A stretch of DNA of 15,483 nucleotides, from contig JAQSDS010000411.1 of NCBI GenBank assembly GCA_029946045.1, positions 1 to 15,483 of the forward strand, given 5' to 3'. Shown here one piece after another: positions 6,027-12,655 of the stretch. This DNA is from Rhodoferax sp. (GTDB taxonomy: Bacteria; Pseudomonadota; Gammaproteobacteria; Burkholderiales; Burkholderiaceae_C). Position 1 is the first letter of the stretch. The number at the start of each line of letters is the position of its first letter. Below the pieces are notes generated by a model. That model had not been told where the DNA came from. It searched no databases and saw nothing but the letters and a program-made list of their open reading frames with translations. The position numbers and the translations under genes are program-made.

Positions 6027-7489
6027 GGGTTGATCATCTGACGTGCCAGCGTCAATGGCACGTCAGGAAAGAAAAATAACAAGACCGTCGCAGCGGCGGT
6101 GGCCGTCAGGGCGATCACCATGGGCAGGGGTGCTTCTCCGTGGGGCTGGCCATGCGGATCGGCGGGCGGCGCGACAAAGAAAGCGCGGTACACGATGGGC
6201 AGGAAATAGCCTGCATTGAGCAAGGTGCTCAACACGATGACCGTGACCGCCAGCCAGTGCTGGCCGGCCATGGCACCCGACAACATGTACCACTTGGAAA
6301 TAAAACCTGCTGCCGGGGGCAGACCGATCATCGACAAGGCCGCAATGGCAAAGGCGGCCATGGTCCAGGGCATACGCCGGCCGATGCCATCGAGCTGGCT
6401 CACCTCGGTTTTGTGGGCGGCGGTGTAAATGGCGCCCGCGGCAAAGAACAGGGTGATCTTGCCCACGGCATGGGCTGCGATGTGCATCACGGCGCCCACC
6501 AGCGACAAGGGTGCCAGCAAGGCAGCAGCCATGGTCACGTAAGACAGCTGGCTGATGGTGGAGTAGGCCAGGCGGCGTTTCAGGTTGTCGGCCGTGAGCG
6601 CCACGACGGAGGCCGCAATGATGGTGAAGCCAGCCACGGCCACCAGCCAATTTGTGGCGCCCGCTGTGGCCAGGGTGTCAACGCCAAATACATACACCAT
6701 GACTTTGACCACGCTGAAAACACCGGCCTTGACCACGGCCACGGCATGCAACAAGGCCGACACCGGCGTCGGTGCCACCATGGCGGCAGGCAGCCAGCGG
6801 TGGAACGGCATCAGGGCGGCCTTGCCGATGCCGAAGACGCACAAACCCAACAACAACGCGAGCTCACCTGGCTTGAGCTTGTCGGCCAGAATGCCACCTA
6901 CCGTGAAGTCGGTGGTCCCCGCGATGTACCAGATGAACACCAGGGCTGGCAGCAGGAAAAGGGTGGAGGTGCTCAACAGCAGACCGAGGTACACACGCCC
7001 ACCATCGCGTGCTTTCTCTGTGCCGGCGTGGGTGACCAGGGGATAGGTGCTGAGTGTCAGCACTTCATAAAAGACAAACAGACTGAAAAGGTTGCCGGAA
7101 AAAGCAATGCCCATGGTGGCTGAAATGGAAAGCGCAAAGCAAACGAAAAAGCGTGTCTGATGGGCTTCCTTGTTGCCGCGCATGTAGCCGATCGAGTAGA
7201 GTGAATTGACTATCCACAAACCGGAAGCAATCAGCGCAAACAGCATGCCGAGTGGTTCCACCTGAAATGCAATGTTCAGACCTGGCAGCAAGCTGAAAAG
7301 CACCAAACTGGGCCGCGCACCAGCCATCACCAGCGGCAACAGCGTCAACACCACGGCCAGCAGCAGCGTGGCGGTCACCAGGGTGATGGCTTCACGCAGG
7401 TTGGGTAGGCGCCTGGCCAATGAGATAAGTAAAGCGCCTGCCACAGGCAGCGCCATGGAAGCCAGGATGGCTTGTTCTGGGTTCAACAT
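6023..7489 (-). CDS. Second MnhD-like antiporter subunit
   Basis: A 488-residue membrane protein of the MrpD/NuoM/NuoN family, likely with 14 helices. It shows the key charged residues expected of a working proton channel: Glu142 in FVFYEVLTLSTYPL (TM5), Lys223 in GIGKAALMPFHRWLPAAM (TM7), Lys254 in AVVKAGVFSV (TM8), Lys344 in HAVGKITLFF and Lys399 in AAGFISKWYML (TM12). PTPVSALLHAVAVVKAGV is the classic family signature. Start ATG at 7489 shares one base with the stop of the preceding MnhD-like gene (TGATG). It is clearly a paralogue of the 494-residue subunit upstream, and both keep full sets of charges. Standard Mrp operons have one MrpD plus one MrpA; here two D-type genes lie in tandem. 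Confidence 0.92.
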   Translation of the reverse strand: MLNPEQAILASMALPVAGALLISLARRLPNLREAITLVTATLLLAVVLTLLPLVMAGARPSLVLFSLLPGLNIAFQVEPLGMLFALIASGLWIVNSLYSIGYMRGNKEAHQTRFFVCFALSISATMGIAFSGNLFSLFVFYEVLTLSTYPLVTHAGTEKARDGGRVYLGLLLSTSTLFLLPALVFIWYIAGTTDFTVGGILADKLKPGELALLLGLCVFGIGKAALMPFHRWLPAAMVAPTPVSALLHAVAVVKAGVFSVVKVMVYVFGVDTLATAGATNWLVAVAGFTIIAASVVALTADNLKRRLAYSTISQLSYVTMAAALLAPLSLVGAVMHIAAHAVGKITLFFAAGAIYTAAHKTEVSQLDGIGRRMPWTMAAFAIAALSMIGLPPAAGFISKWYMLSGAMAGQHWLAVTVIVLSTLLNAGYFLPIVYRAFFVAPPADPHGQPHGEAPLPMVIALTATAAATVLLFFFPDVPLTLARQMINP

Positions 7490-8973
7490 CAGCGTGTTCC
7501 CTCAAGCAGGGCCGCCGCCGCTTCAGACGCGGTACCGATCGTGAACGAGGTATCGAGCCCAAAATACACAATGGCCAGCACCAAAACGGCAGTGGGCACT
7601 GACATCAACCAGGGCGTGGGTGCGACCTGGGCTGCGTCCGCGCGCGGCTCGCGGAGATACGCCGCTTCGACAAAGCGCCAGACATAAACGGCAGCAAGCA
7701 GGGACGACAGCACAATCATGAAGACCAGCCACCACTGGCCTTTTTCCAATGCCGCCAACAGCAAATACCACTTGCTGATAAAACCGGCCGTGCCCGGGAC
7801 GCCTATCAGGGACAGACCACCAATGACAATGCCGAAACTGGCCAGCGGCATGCGTTTGCCCAGACCCTGCACCCGCGTCAGCGTGGTGCCACCCACACCG
7901 AGCGCCACGCAACCCAGCAGCATGAAGATGGCGCCCTTGGTCACGCCATGGTTGAACAGGTGCACGATGCTGGCGGTCAGACCGCTGACCGAGCTAAATG
8001 ACAGGCCGAGGATGATGTAGCCGATTTGCGCCACGCTGGAAAAAGCAAACAGCCGTTTCAGGTCGGTCTGAAAGATGGCAATGGTGGAGGCCGCAAACAT
8101 GCCGGAAAGCGCTAAAACCAGCATCATTTGTTGCATGGGCAGCTTGGAAAAAACAGCCGATTCGCCAAATACCGTGAAATAGAAGCGCAGCAGCACATAC
8201 ACCGCCACCTTGGTCGCTGTTGCCGATAAAAAAGCCGACACAGCCGAGGGCGCATAGGTGTAGGCATTGGGTAACCATTGGTGCAGCGGGAACAACGCCA
8301 GCTTGAGCGAGACCCCAACGGTGATAAAGGCCAGTGCCGCCAGCACGGGGCGGGTGCCATGCACTGAGGCCAGACGCTGCCCCATGTCAGCCAGGTTCAG
8401 TGTGCCGGTCATGAGATAAAGCAAACCGATGCCGATGACCAGAAAGGTGGCGCCAATGGAACCCATGAGCAGGTACTGGTAGGCCGCAAACAGTGCACGC
8501 CGGTCGCGCCCAAGTGCGATCAGCACATAAGCTGATAGCGAGGACACTTCCAGGAAAACAAAAATATTGAACGCATCGCCGGTGATCGCTATGCCGAGCA
8601 AGCCGGTCAGGCACAACACAAACATGGTGTAGAAAAGGTAGTGCTGCTGCGGCGGCACTTCGGCTTCAATGCTGGAACGACTGAAAGGCAGCACCAGGGC
8701 GGCGATGCCGGACACCAGCACCAGCAGAAAAGAGTTCAAACGGTCGACCCTGTACTCGATACCCCAGGGTGCCGGCCAACTGCCAATGGCATAGCTGATG
8801 GTGCCGGTATTGGCCACCTGCCACCACAGCAGCAAGGAAATTGCCAGGGCAGTCCAGCTTGCCACCAGCGCCACAGCGAAAGCGACACTGCGACGGCGCA
8901 GCAGCACGGTGAGCGGTGCCGCCATCAGCGGAACAACAACTTGCAATGCAGGCAGGTGCTGGGCCAAATTCAT
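7489..8973 (-). CDS. mnhD: First MnhD-like Na+/H+ antiporter subunit D
   Basis: A 494-residue membrane protein of the MrpD/MnhD family, matching that subunit in length. Key residues are Glu142 in FVFLEVSSLSAYVL (TM5), Lys224 in GVSLKLALFPLHQWLPNAY (TM7), Lys255 in ATKVAVYVLLRF, Lys346 in HGVTKGAIFM and Lys401 in GTAGFISKWYLL. ITGDAFNIFVFLEVSSLSAY is very close to genuine MrpD proteins, so of the three antiporter-like subunits this one is the best MnhD orthologue. It also directly follows mnhC, as in canonical mrp operons. The ATG at 8973 overlaps the mnhC stop by 4 bases. It is expected to form a proton half-channel in the cytoplasmic membrane. Confidence 0.95.
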   Translation of the reverse strand: MNLAQHLPALQVVVPLMAAPLTVLLRRRSVAFAVALVASWTALAISLLLWWQVANTGTISYAIGSWPAPWGIEYRVDRLNSFLLVLVSGIAALVLPFSRSSIEAEVPPQQHYLFYTMFVLCLTGLLGIAITGDAFNIFVFLEVSSLSAYVLIALGRDRRALFAAYQYLLMGSIGATFLVIGIGLLYLMTGTLNLADMGQRLASVHGTRPVLAALAFITVGVSLKLALFPLHQWLPNAYTYAPSAVSAFLSATATKVAVYVLLRFYFTVFGESAVFSKLPMQQMMLVLALSGMFAASTIAIFQTDLKRLFAFSSVAQIGYIILGLSFSSVSGLTASIVHLFNHGVTKGAIFMLLGCVALGVGGTTLTRVQGLGKRMPLASFGIVIGGLSLIGVPGTAGFISKWYLLLAALEKGQWWLVFMIVLSSLLAAVYVWRFVEAAYLREPRADAAQVAPTPWLMSVPTAVLVLAIVYFGLDTSFTIGTASEAAAALLEGTR

Positions 8974-9365
8974 GTTGCGTTACCGTTATCGTCTGATTTG
9001 GCTTCCTGGTCCAGGATGTCATCTTCTTCGATGGTGTCGTAGGCCTCGCGAATACGCACCACCAGGGCCAGGCCCAAAGCCAGGGTCGCCACCCCCACCA
9101 CAATGGCCGTCAATATCAGCACGTGGGGCAAGGGGTTGGAGTAAACCGTGAACGCGTCACTCAAGATGGGTGCCGTGCCGCCAATCAGTTTGGCCGGGGC
9201 AATGTAGAGCAGATAAACCGAAGTCTGAAAAATACCGAGACCGACCAGTTTCTTGATGAGATTGGTGCGCGAGGTCACAATGAACAGGCCTGCGATCATC
9301 AAAAAGATCGTGATGAAATAAGTAAAGTGGCTGCCCAGGGTCATGGATGTCGTAGCGCCAGTCAT
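8970..9365 (-). CDS. mnhC: Na+/H+ antiporter subunit C, NuoK-like
   Basis: A 131-residue protein with three membrane helices, homologous to NuoK and MrpC. The helical region runs from residue 12 to about 105. It includes IFQTSVYLLYI in the second helix and NPLPHVLILTAIVVGVATLAL, the family motif that usually reads DPLPQALVLTAIVIG. The C-terminal 30 residues are acidic and polar (EEDDILDQEAKSDD), a cytoplasmic tail. Start ATG at 9365 overlaps the mnhB stop (ATGA); an internal ATG at residue 8 is possible but less likely given the overlap. NuoK-type subunits carry part of the central hydrophilic axis for protons. Confidence 0.94.
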   Translation of the reverse strand: MTGATTSMTLGSHFTYFITIFLMIAGLFIVTSRTNLIKKLVGLGIFQTSVYLLYIAPAKLIGGTAPILSDAFTVYSNPLPHVLILTAIVVGVATLALGLALVVRIREAYDTIEEDDILDQEAKSDDNGNAT

Positions 9366-9790
9366 TCGTCGTCCACCTTGCCGCGATCAGCGAACATATA
9401 AAAAATTTTCAACATGACACCCGATACCGTGGTGGCCACGCCCACCTCGACCCAGAAAATGCCGCGATGCTGGCCGTGCACCGGGTTGGGGTCGAGCACA
9501 AAGTAGTCAAGGTAGTTGCCGCCGAGCAGCAGTCCGGCAACCCCCACCCCTGCGTAGATCAGCACGCCGATGGCCATCATGGATTCCACCAGAGGCTCGG
9601 GAACCACCTTGCGTGCATCGGCCAAGCCATAAATCAGGGCATAAAAGATGACGGCAGCCGCCAGAATCACGCCAGCCTGGAAGCCGCCGCCTGGACCAAA
9701 GTCACCATGAAATTGCACATACAGGGCAAACAGCAAAATGAACGGGATCAGCAGCTTGGCGACGACGCGCAGGATCAGATCGTTTTTCAT
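9362..9790 (-). CDS. mnhB: Na+/H+ antiporter subunit B (MnhB/MbhF type)
   Basis: A 142-residue membrane protein with about four helices. The diagnostic motif is HGDFGPGGGFQAGVILAAAVI near residues 29-49; MrpB family members share the sequence HxxPGGGFQxG. A later IFWVEVGVATTVSGVMLKIF matches the family's last helix, which carries a glutamate. Start ATG at 9790 overlaps the preceding stop by 4 bases. In Mrp and Mbh structures this subunit sits beside the MrpA C-terminal part and MrpC, which is the gene order seen here. Confidence 0.95.
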   Translation of the reverse strand: MKNDLILRVVAKLLIPFILLFALYVQFHGDFGPGGGFQAGVILAAAVIFYALIYGLADARKVVPEPLVESMMAIGVLIYAGVGVAGLLLGGNYLDYFVLDPNPVHGQHRGIFWVEVGVATTVSGVMLKIFYMFADRGKVDDE

Positions 9791-10302
9791 GACTTGCGCC
9801 CCTTGCGGCGACGTCGCAACAGCGCGACAACCCCGGCACCGGCGGTGAAGACCACCGTGGTTTCGCCCAAGGTGTCGTAACCACGGTAGCTGGCCAAGAC
9901 GGCGGTGACCACATTGGGGACATCGACCTCTTGCTTGAGTTCATTGAGATAACGTGGCACCACATGCATGTGGATCGGTGCCTTGGGGTCTGAGAATTCA
10001 GGCAGGCCAAGGGTGCCATAGATCAACATGCCACCAACCGACATAGACACCAAAAGCGGTAAAAATGGTTTGTTGGGCGGATGAGCCTCTTCACTTTTAC
10101 CCAGATAGAGTGCACCCAGCAAGAGCACGGTGGAGATGCCCGCGCCTACCGCTGCTTCGGTCATGGCCACATCAACCGCGTCCATGGCCACCAGCACGGT
10201 GGCCATCAGGAAGCTGTAAATGCCGCTGAGCAGAATGACAGCAAACAAGTTACGGTTACGAATAATGACCACCACACTCACGGCCATCATCAGCATCAAC
10301 AC
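9787..10302 (-). CDS. Fused MbhD/MbhE-like antiporter subunit (C-terminal MrpA equivalent, DUF4040)
   Basis: This protein corresponds to the C-terminal part of MrpA, which in Mbh complexes is two proteins, MbhD and MbhE. The first half contains LFAVILLSGIYSFLMATV and the acidic motif MDAVDVAMTEAAVGAG, an MbhD/DUF4040 signature. The second half, after GKSEEAHPPNK, has a helix LLVSMSVGGMLIYGTLGLP, then PNVVTAVLASYRGYDTLGETTV and a final helix before RRRRKGRKS, as in MbhE. Starts: the first standard codon is GTG at 10302 (171 residues), with ATG at 10296 next. Neither has a Shine-Dalgarno sequence, and both shorten the first helix. A good GAGGAG at 10332-10337 is spaced 8 bases from ATC at 10323, which would give 178 residues. 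I give the conventional start but think the ATC start is plausible. The long upstream extension to 10680 is a shadow of mnhG and mnhF. Confidence 0.85.
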   Translation of the reverse strand: MLMLMMAVSVVVIIRNRNLFAVILLSGIYSFLMATVLVAMDAVDVAMTEAAVGAGISTVLLLGALYLGKSEEAHPPNKPFLPLLVSMSVGGMLIYGTLGLPEFSDPKAPIHMHVVPRYLNELKQEVDVPNVVTAVLASYRGYDTLGETTVVFTAGAGVVALLRRRRKGRKS

Positions 10303-10325
10303 ATTGATGATCAGGGTTTCGATGC

Positions 10326-10640
10326 TTATTTCTCCTCGGGGGCCAGCAGCGGCTTGAGCCCGCGAATCATGGCGGCACGGGCCAAGGCATGCGTGGCTGT
10401 CGGACTGACAAACAGGATCAATAGACCCAGCATGACTAGTTTGACGGTCACCAGGGTGAGCCCCGCTTGCAGCATCAGTCCCAACAAGATCAGGCCAGCA
10501 CCCAGTGTTTCGATCACGCTGGCAGCGTGCATGCGGGTGTAAAAATCGGGCATGCGCAGCAAGCCAATCGCGCCCACAATACAAAAAGCGCCGCCAAGTG
10601 TCAAACTCAACCAGCTCACCGTCGTGATGAATAAATTCAT
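10326..10640 (-). CDS. mnhG: Na+/H+ antiporter subunit G (MnhG/MbhC type)
   Basis: A 104-residue protein with three membrane helices. The signature GAIGLLRMPDFYTRMHAASVIETLGAGL at residues 23-50 is the conserved MrpG loop and second helix. The third helix is LVTVKLVMLGLLILFVSPTATHALARAA. Start ATG at 10640 overlaps the mnhF stop (ATGA), and the stop TAA at 10326-10328 lies close to the next coding region. MrpE, MrpF and MrpG form the small-subunit module on the MrpA side of the complex and are needed for assembly and cation transport in studied Mrp systems. Length and motifs are fully typical. Confidence 0.95.
   Translation of the reverse strand: MNLFITTVSWLSLTLGGAFCIVGAIGLLRMPDFYTRMHAASVIETLGAGLILLGLMLQAGLTLVTVKLVMLGLLILFVSPTATHALARAAMIRGLKPLLAPEEK
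10332..10337 (-). promoter_or_regulatory. Strong Shine-Dalgarno with no standard start codon in range
   Basis: GAGGAG on the reverse strand lies inside the last codons of mnhG. With the usual spacing it points to ATC at 10323-10321, three bases after the mnhG TAA. No ATG, GTG or TTG is within reach; the nearest is GTG at 10302, 29 bases away. Every other junction in this operon is an ATGA, GTGA or TGATG overlap or a short overlap. This site therefore decides between a rare AUC start and a poorly supported downstream start. Confidence 0.5.
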
Positions 10641-10942
10641 GCGCTGGGCTCCTCTTTGGCGGTGGATTCTTCTTTTTCATCCCCCGGGTCGCCCAGATCC
10701 CCGCGCCGAAAATACTTCAGGACAGCAATCGTGCCGATCACGTTGAGCAAGCCATAGACGATGGCCAAATCCAAAAACTCTGGGCGTCCGTTCAAGAACC
10801 CCAAAACGGCCAGCAGCAACATGGCTACCGTACCAATGGTGTTGGCCGCCTGCGCCCGGTCAAAAACCGTGGGCCCCAACGCGGCGCGTGCCAGAGCCAG
10901 GGCCAATGTGACCAGCAGCGCAATGGCAGCGATCGAGAACAT
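10637..10942 (-). CDS. mnhF: Na+/H+ antiporter subunit F (MnhF/MbhB type)
   Basis: A 101-residue membrane protein with three helices. Family signatures are LGPTVFDRAQAANTIGTVAML near residues 22-42 (MrpF consensus GPTxxDRxxAxN, whose Asp is functionally important in studied Mrp systems) and EFLDLAIVYGLLNVIGTIAVLKYF in the last helix. The C-terminus is an acidic, charged tail (GDPGDEKEESTAKEEPSA), longer than in many relatives. I chose ATG at 10942 because it overlaps the mnhE stop as TGATG and gives the normal N-terminus MFSIAAIALL. A TTG at 10963 would add seven residues and overlap mnhE further. Confidence 0.94.
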   Translation of the reverse strand: MFSIAAIALLVTLALALARAALGPTVFDRAQAANTIGTVAMLLLAVLGFLNGRPEFLDLAIVYGLLNVIGTIAVLKYFRRGDLGDPGDEKEESTAKEEPSA

Positions 10943-11418
10943 CAGGCTTTGCCCTCGCACCAACTGACCCGTTGATCCATCTCACTGTCCACCGTTGCTT
11001 GCGCTGCGGCGCGGGTGAGGCCGTGTACCAAAAACTCCTGCGCGTGGGCTTCAATCGTGATGGTGCCAGGCGTCAGCGTGATGGAGTTGGCATGCAACAC
11101 CAAGCCGACCTCCGTTTTTTGGGAAGGCCTGAATCGCACCAGCGTTGGACTGATGGGCAGTTTGGGATGCACAATGATTTTGCTGACATCCCATCCCGAT
11201 TTGAGAACTTCCTTGAAAAGCCAGCCCCAGTAGAACAAGGCATGTGTGCCCAGCTGGATCGGGTGGCCCTCCGCGTCGACAACATGCATGCGCCGTGCAA
11301 ACCAGGTCACAGCCAGCGCACAGCCAACGCCTGCGGTCATTAAAAAGGGCGTAAAAAAACCTGACAGCAAAAGCCAAAACAGGTATAAAAAAACGAACAG
11401 GCTGAATGAGCGAATCAC
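10942..11418 (-). CDS. mnhE: Na+/H+ antiporter subunit E (MnhE/MbhA type)
   Basis: A 158-residue protein and the first gene of the ten-gene operon. The N-terminal two helices are followed by LFYWGWLFKEVLKSGWDVSKIIVHP and by the soluble cytoplasmic domain with the MrpE hallmark VLHANSITLTPGTITIE and then FLVHGL. The start is GTG at 11418, the first start codon in the frame, with no obvious Shine-Dalgarno; no ATG lies near enough to compete. A candidate promoter with a TACAAT box lies 34-39 bases upstream inside the divergent region. The stop shares one base with the mnhF start. In Mrp complexes MrpE is a peripheral structural subunit, and its first position here matches MbhA in archaeal clusters. 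Confidence 0.94.
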   Translation of the reverse strand: MIRSFSLFVFLYLFWLLLSGFFTPFLMTAGVGCALAVTWFARRMHVVDAEGHPIQLGTHALFYWGWLFKEVLKSGWDVSKIIVHPKLPISPTLVRFRPSQKTEVGLVLHANSITLTPGTITIEAHAQEFLVHGLTRAAAQATVDSEMDQRVSWCEGKA

Positions 11419-11451
11419 GTTGATCGGGTTTGGGGATTTTTGAATTTCGCG

Positions 11452-11480
11452 ATTGTAGACAAGTCTAAAGTTTTCAAAAG
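11452..11480 (-). promoter_or_regulatory. Candidate promoter and palindromic operator of the antiporter operon
   Basis: On the reverse strand, TACAAT (11457-11452) is a fair -10 box placed to start transcription about 27 bases before the mnhE GTG. The -35 is poor: TTTTGA at 11479-11474 with a 16-base spacer. TAGAC, AA, GTCTA at 11456-11467 is a perfect 5-bp inverted repeat abutting the -10. The overlapping TTGT, AG, ACAA at 11453-11462 resembles GntR/FadR-type half-sites. A repressor bound here would block the operon. No gene for such a regulator lies in the window. Confidence 0.4.
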
Positions 11481-11529
11481 ACCGTTAAAGTGGCATTCAA
11501 ACTTGATAAAAATAGAGCCCATCGGACTG

Positions 11530-11551
11530 GCCTGTTCGCAGCCAAACAGGC
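11530..11551 (+). repeat. Inverted repeat in the leader of the ghrB-like gene
   Basis: GCCTGTT, CGCAGCCA, AACAGGC is a perfect 7-bp inverted repeat with an 8-base loop, 72 bases before the ghrB-like ATG. No T tract follows, so it is not a terminator. It could be a stem-loop in the 5' leader or an operator. The rest of the 204-base region 11419-11622 shows only weak -10-like sequences (GATAAA near 11505 and TAAAAA near 11576). Confidence 0.45.
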
Positions 11552-11622
11552 ATTTGATCGGAGACAATGGTACGCTAAAAAATTGCTTTGCCGCTTTTCA
11601 ACTGTGCCAGGAGACTTAAAAA

Positions 11623-12603
11623 ATGAAACCAAGTATTTTGGTTGCGCGCGCCGTGTTCCCGCAAATTTTGACGCTGCTGGAGCAGCACTTTGAGGTCAGC
11701 GCCAATCAGCAGGACGTCATCTGGTCGCCCGCAGAACTGATCCAGCAACTGCAGGGCAAGCAAGGCATTTTCACCACCGGCAGCCAGCGCATCGATGCAC
11801 CACTTCTGGCGGCCTGTCCCGATCTCAAGATCTGCGCCAACATGGCCGTGGGCTACAACAACTTTGACCTGGGTGCCATGACGGCCGCCGGCGTGTTGGC
11901 CACCAACACGCCCGATGTGCTGACCGAAACCACCGCTGATTTTGGTTTTGCCTTGGTCATGGCCACAGCCCGGCGCATGGCTGAAAGCGAGCGCTTTTTA
12001 CGTGCCGGTTTGTGGACCAGTTGGCGTTACGACATGTTCGCCGGTTCTGACGTGCATGGCAGCACGCTGGGCATTCTGGGCATGGGGCGCATAGGTCAGG
12101 CCATCGCCCGACGCGGTGCGCATGGTTTCGGCATGAAGGTGATTTATCACAACCGCTCGCGCCTGGACGCTGCCACCGAATTGGCGTGCGGTGCCACCTT
12201 GGTCAGCAAGCAGGAACTGCTCGCGCAATCCGACCATTTGATTCTGGTGCTACCTTACTCGCCTGAGGCCCACCATGCTATCGGGGCGGCTGAATTGGCA
12301 CAGATGAAGCCCACCGCCACCCTGATCAATATCGCGCGTGGTGGCATTGTGGATGACGCTGCTCTGGCCGTGGCCTTGAAGCAGGGCACCATTGCCGCCG
12401 CCGGGCTGGATGTCTTTGAAGGTGAACCCACGGTGCACCCTGATTTGTTGACTGTACCTAATGTGGTATTGACCCCGCACATTGCCAGCGCCACCGTGCC
12501 GACCCGCATGGCGATGGCGCAACTCGCGGCCGACAACCTGATTGGCTACCTTGTGAACGGCAAGGCTGTGACACCTTTAAACCAAGCAACTGCGCGCGCG
12601 TGA
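11623..12603 (+). CDS. ghrB: Glyoxylate/hydroxypyruvate reductase, D-2-hydroxyacid dehydrogenase family (GhrB-like)
   Basis: A 326-residue cytoplasmic NAD(P)H-dependent D-isomer-specific 2-hydroxyacid dehydrogenase. It probably reduces glyoxylate to glycolate and hydroxypyruvate to D-glycerate, possibly also 2-ketogluconate. The dinucleotide-binding motif GILGMGRIGQAIARR has Gly153, Gly155 and Gly158. The catalytic residues are Arg239 in INIARGGIVDD, Glu268 in GLDVFEGEP and His286 in LTPHIASAT. MAVGYNNFDLGAMTAAGV and the double signature GFGMKVIYHNRSR favour the GhrB (TkrA) branch over phosphoglycerate dehydrogenase, and no ACT domain is present. The residue after the binding fold, Asn177-Arg178, suggests NADPH preference, but that is inference. 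AGGAGA eight bases before the ATG is a strong ribosome binding site. The gene is divergent from the antiporter operon. Confidence 0.88.
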   Translation: MKPSILVARAVFPQILTLLEQHFEVSANQQDVIWSPAELIQQLQGKQGIFTTGSQRIDAPLLAACPDLKICANMAVGYNNFDLGAMTAAGVLATNTPDVLTETTADFGFALVMATARRMAESERFLRAGLWTSWRYDMFAGSDVHGSTLGILGMGRIGQAIARRGAHGFGMKVIYHNRSRLDAATELACGATLVSKQELLAQSDHLILVLPYSPEAHHAIGAAELAQMKPTATLINIARGGIVDDAALAVALKQGTIAAAGLDVFEGEPTVHPDLLTVPNVVLTPHIASATVPTRMAMAQLAADNLIGYLVNGKAVTPLNQATARA

Positions 12604-12655
12604 TGAGCGTTTCTAGCCGCTGGCTGCTGCGCCTTTTGCTCAAAAGAGGACCAGT

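Noticed and set aside
6140..7123. Long forward open frame (327 codons) opposite the second MnhD-like gene
   Set aside because: It is a complement shadow: rich in His, Gln and Gly with no domain pattern, while the reverse strand encodes a complete, motif-bearing membrane protein.
10303..10680. N-terminal extension of the MbhD/E-like frame up to 10680
   Set aside because: It overlaps all of mnhG in another frame, and the extension lacks hydrophobic helices; the family begins near residue IETLII.
4079..11418. Reading the operon as respiratory complex I (nuo) or a membrane hydrogenase
   Set aside because: MnhE, F, G and B signatures are Mrp-specific, and no NuoB/C/D/I, FeS or NiFe subunit is present in the window.
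11623..12603. Phosphoglycerate dehydrogenase (serA) as an identity for this dehydrogenase
   Set aside because: No ACT or intervening domain, 326 residues only, and the local motifs fit GhrB-type reductases better.
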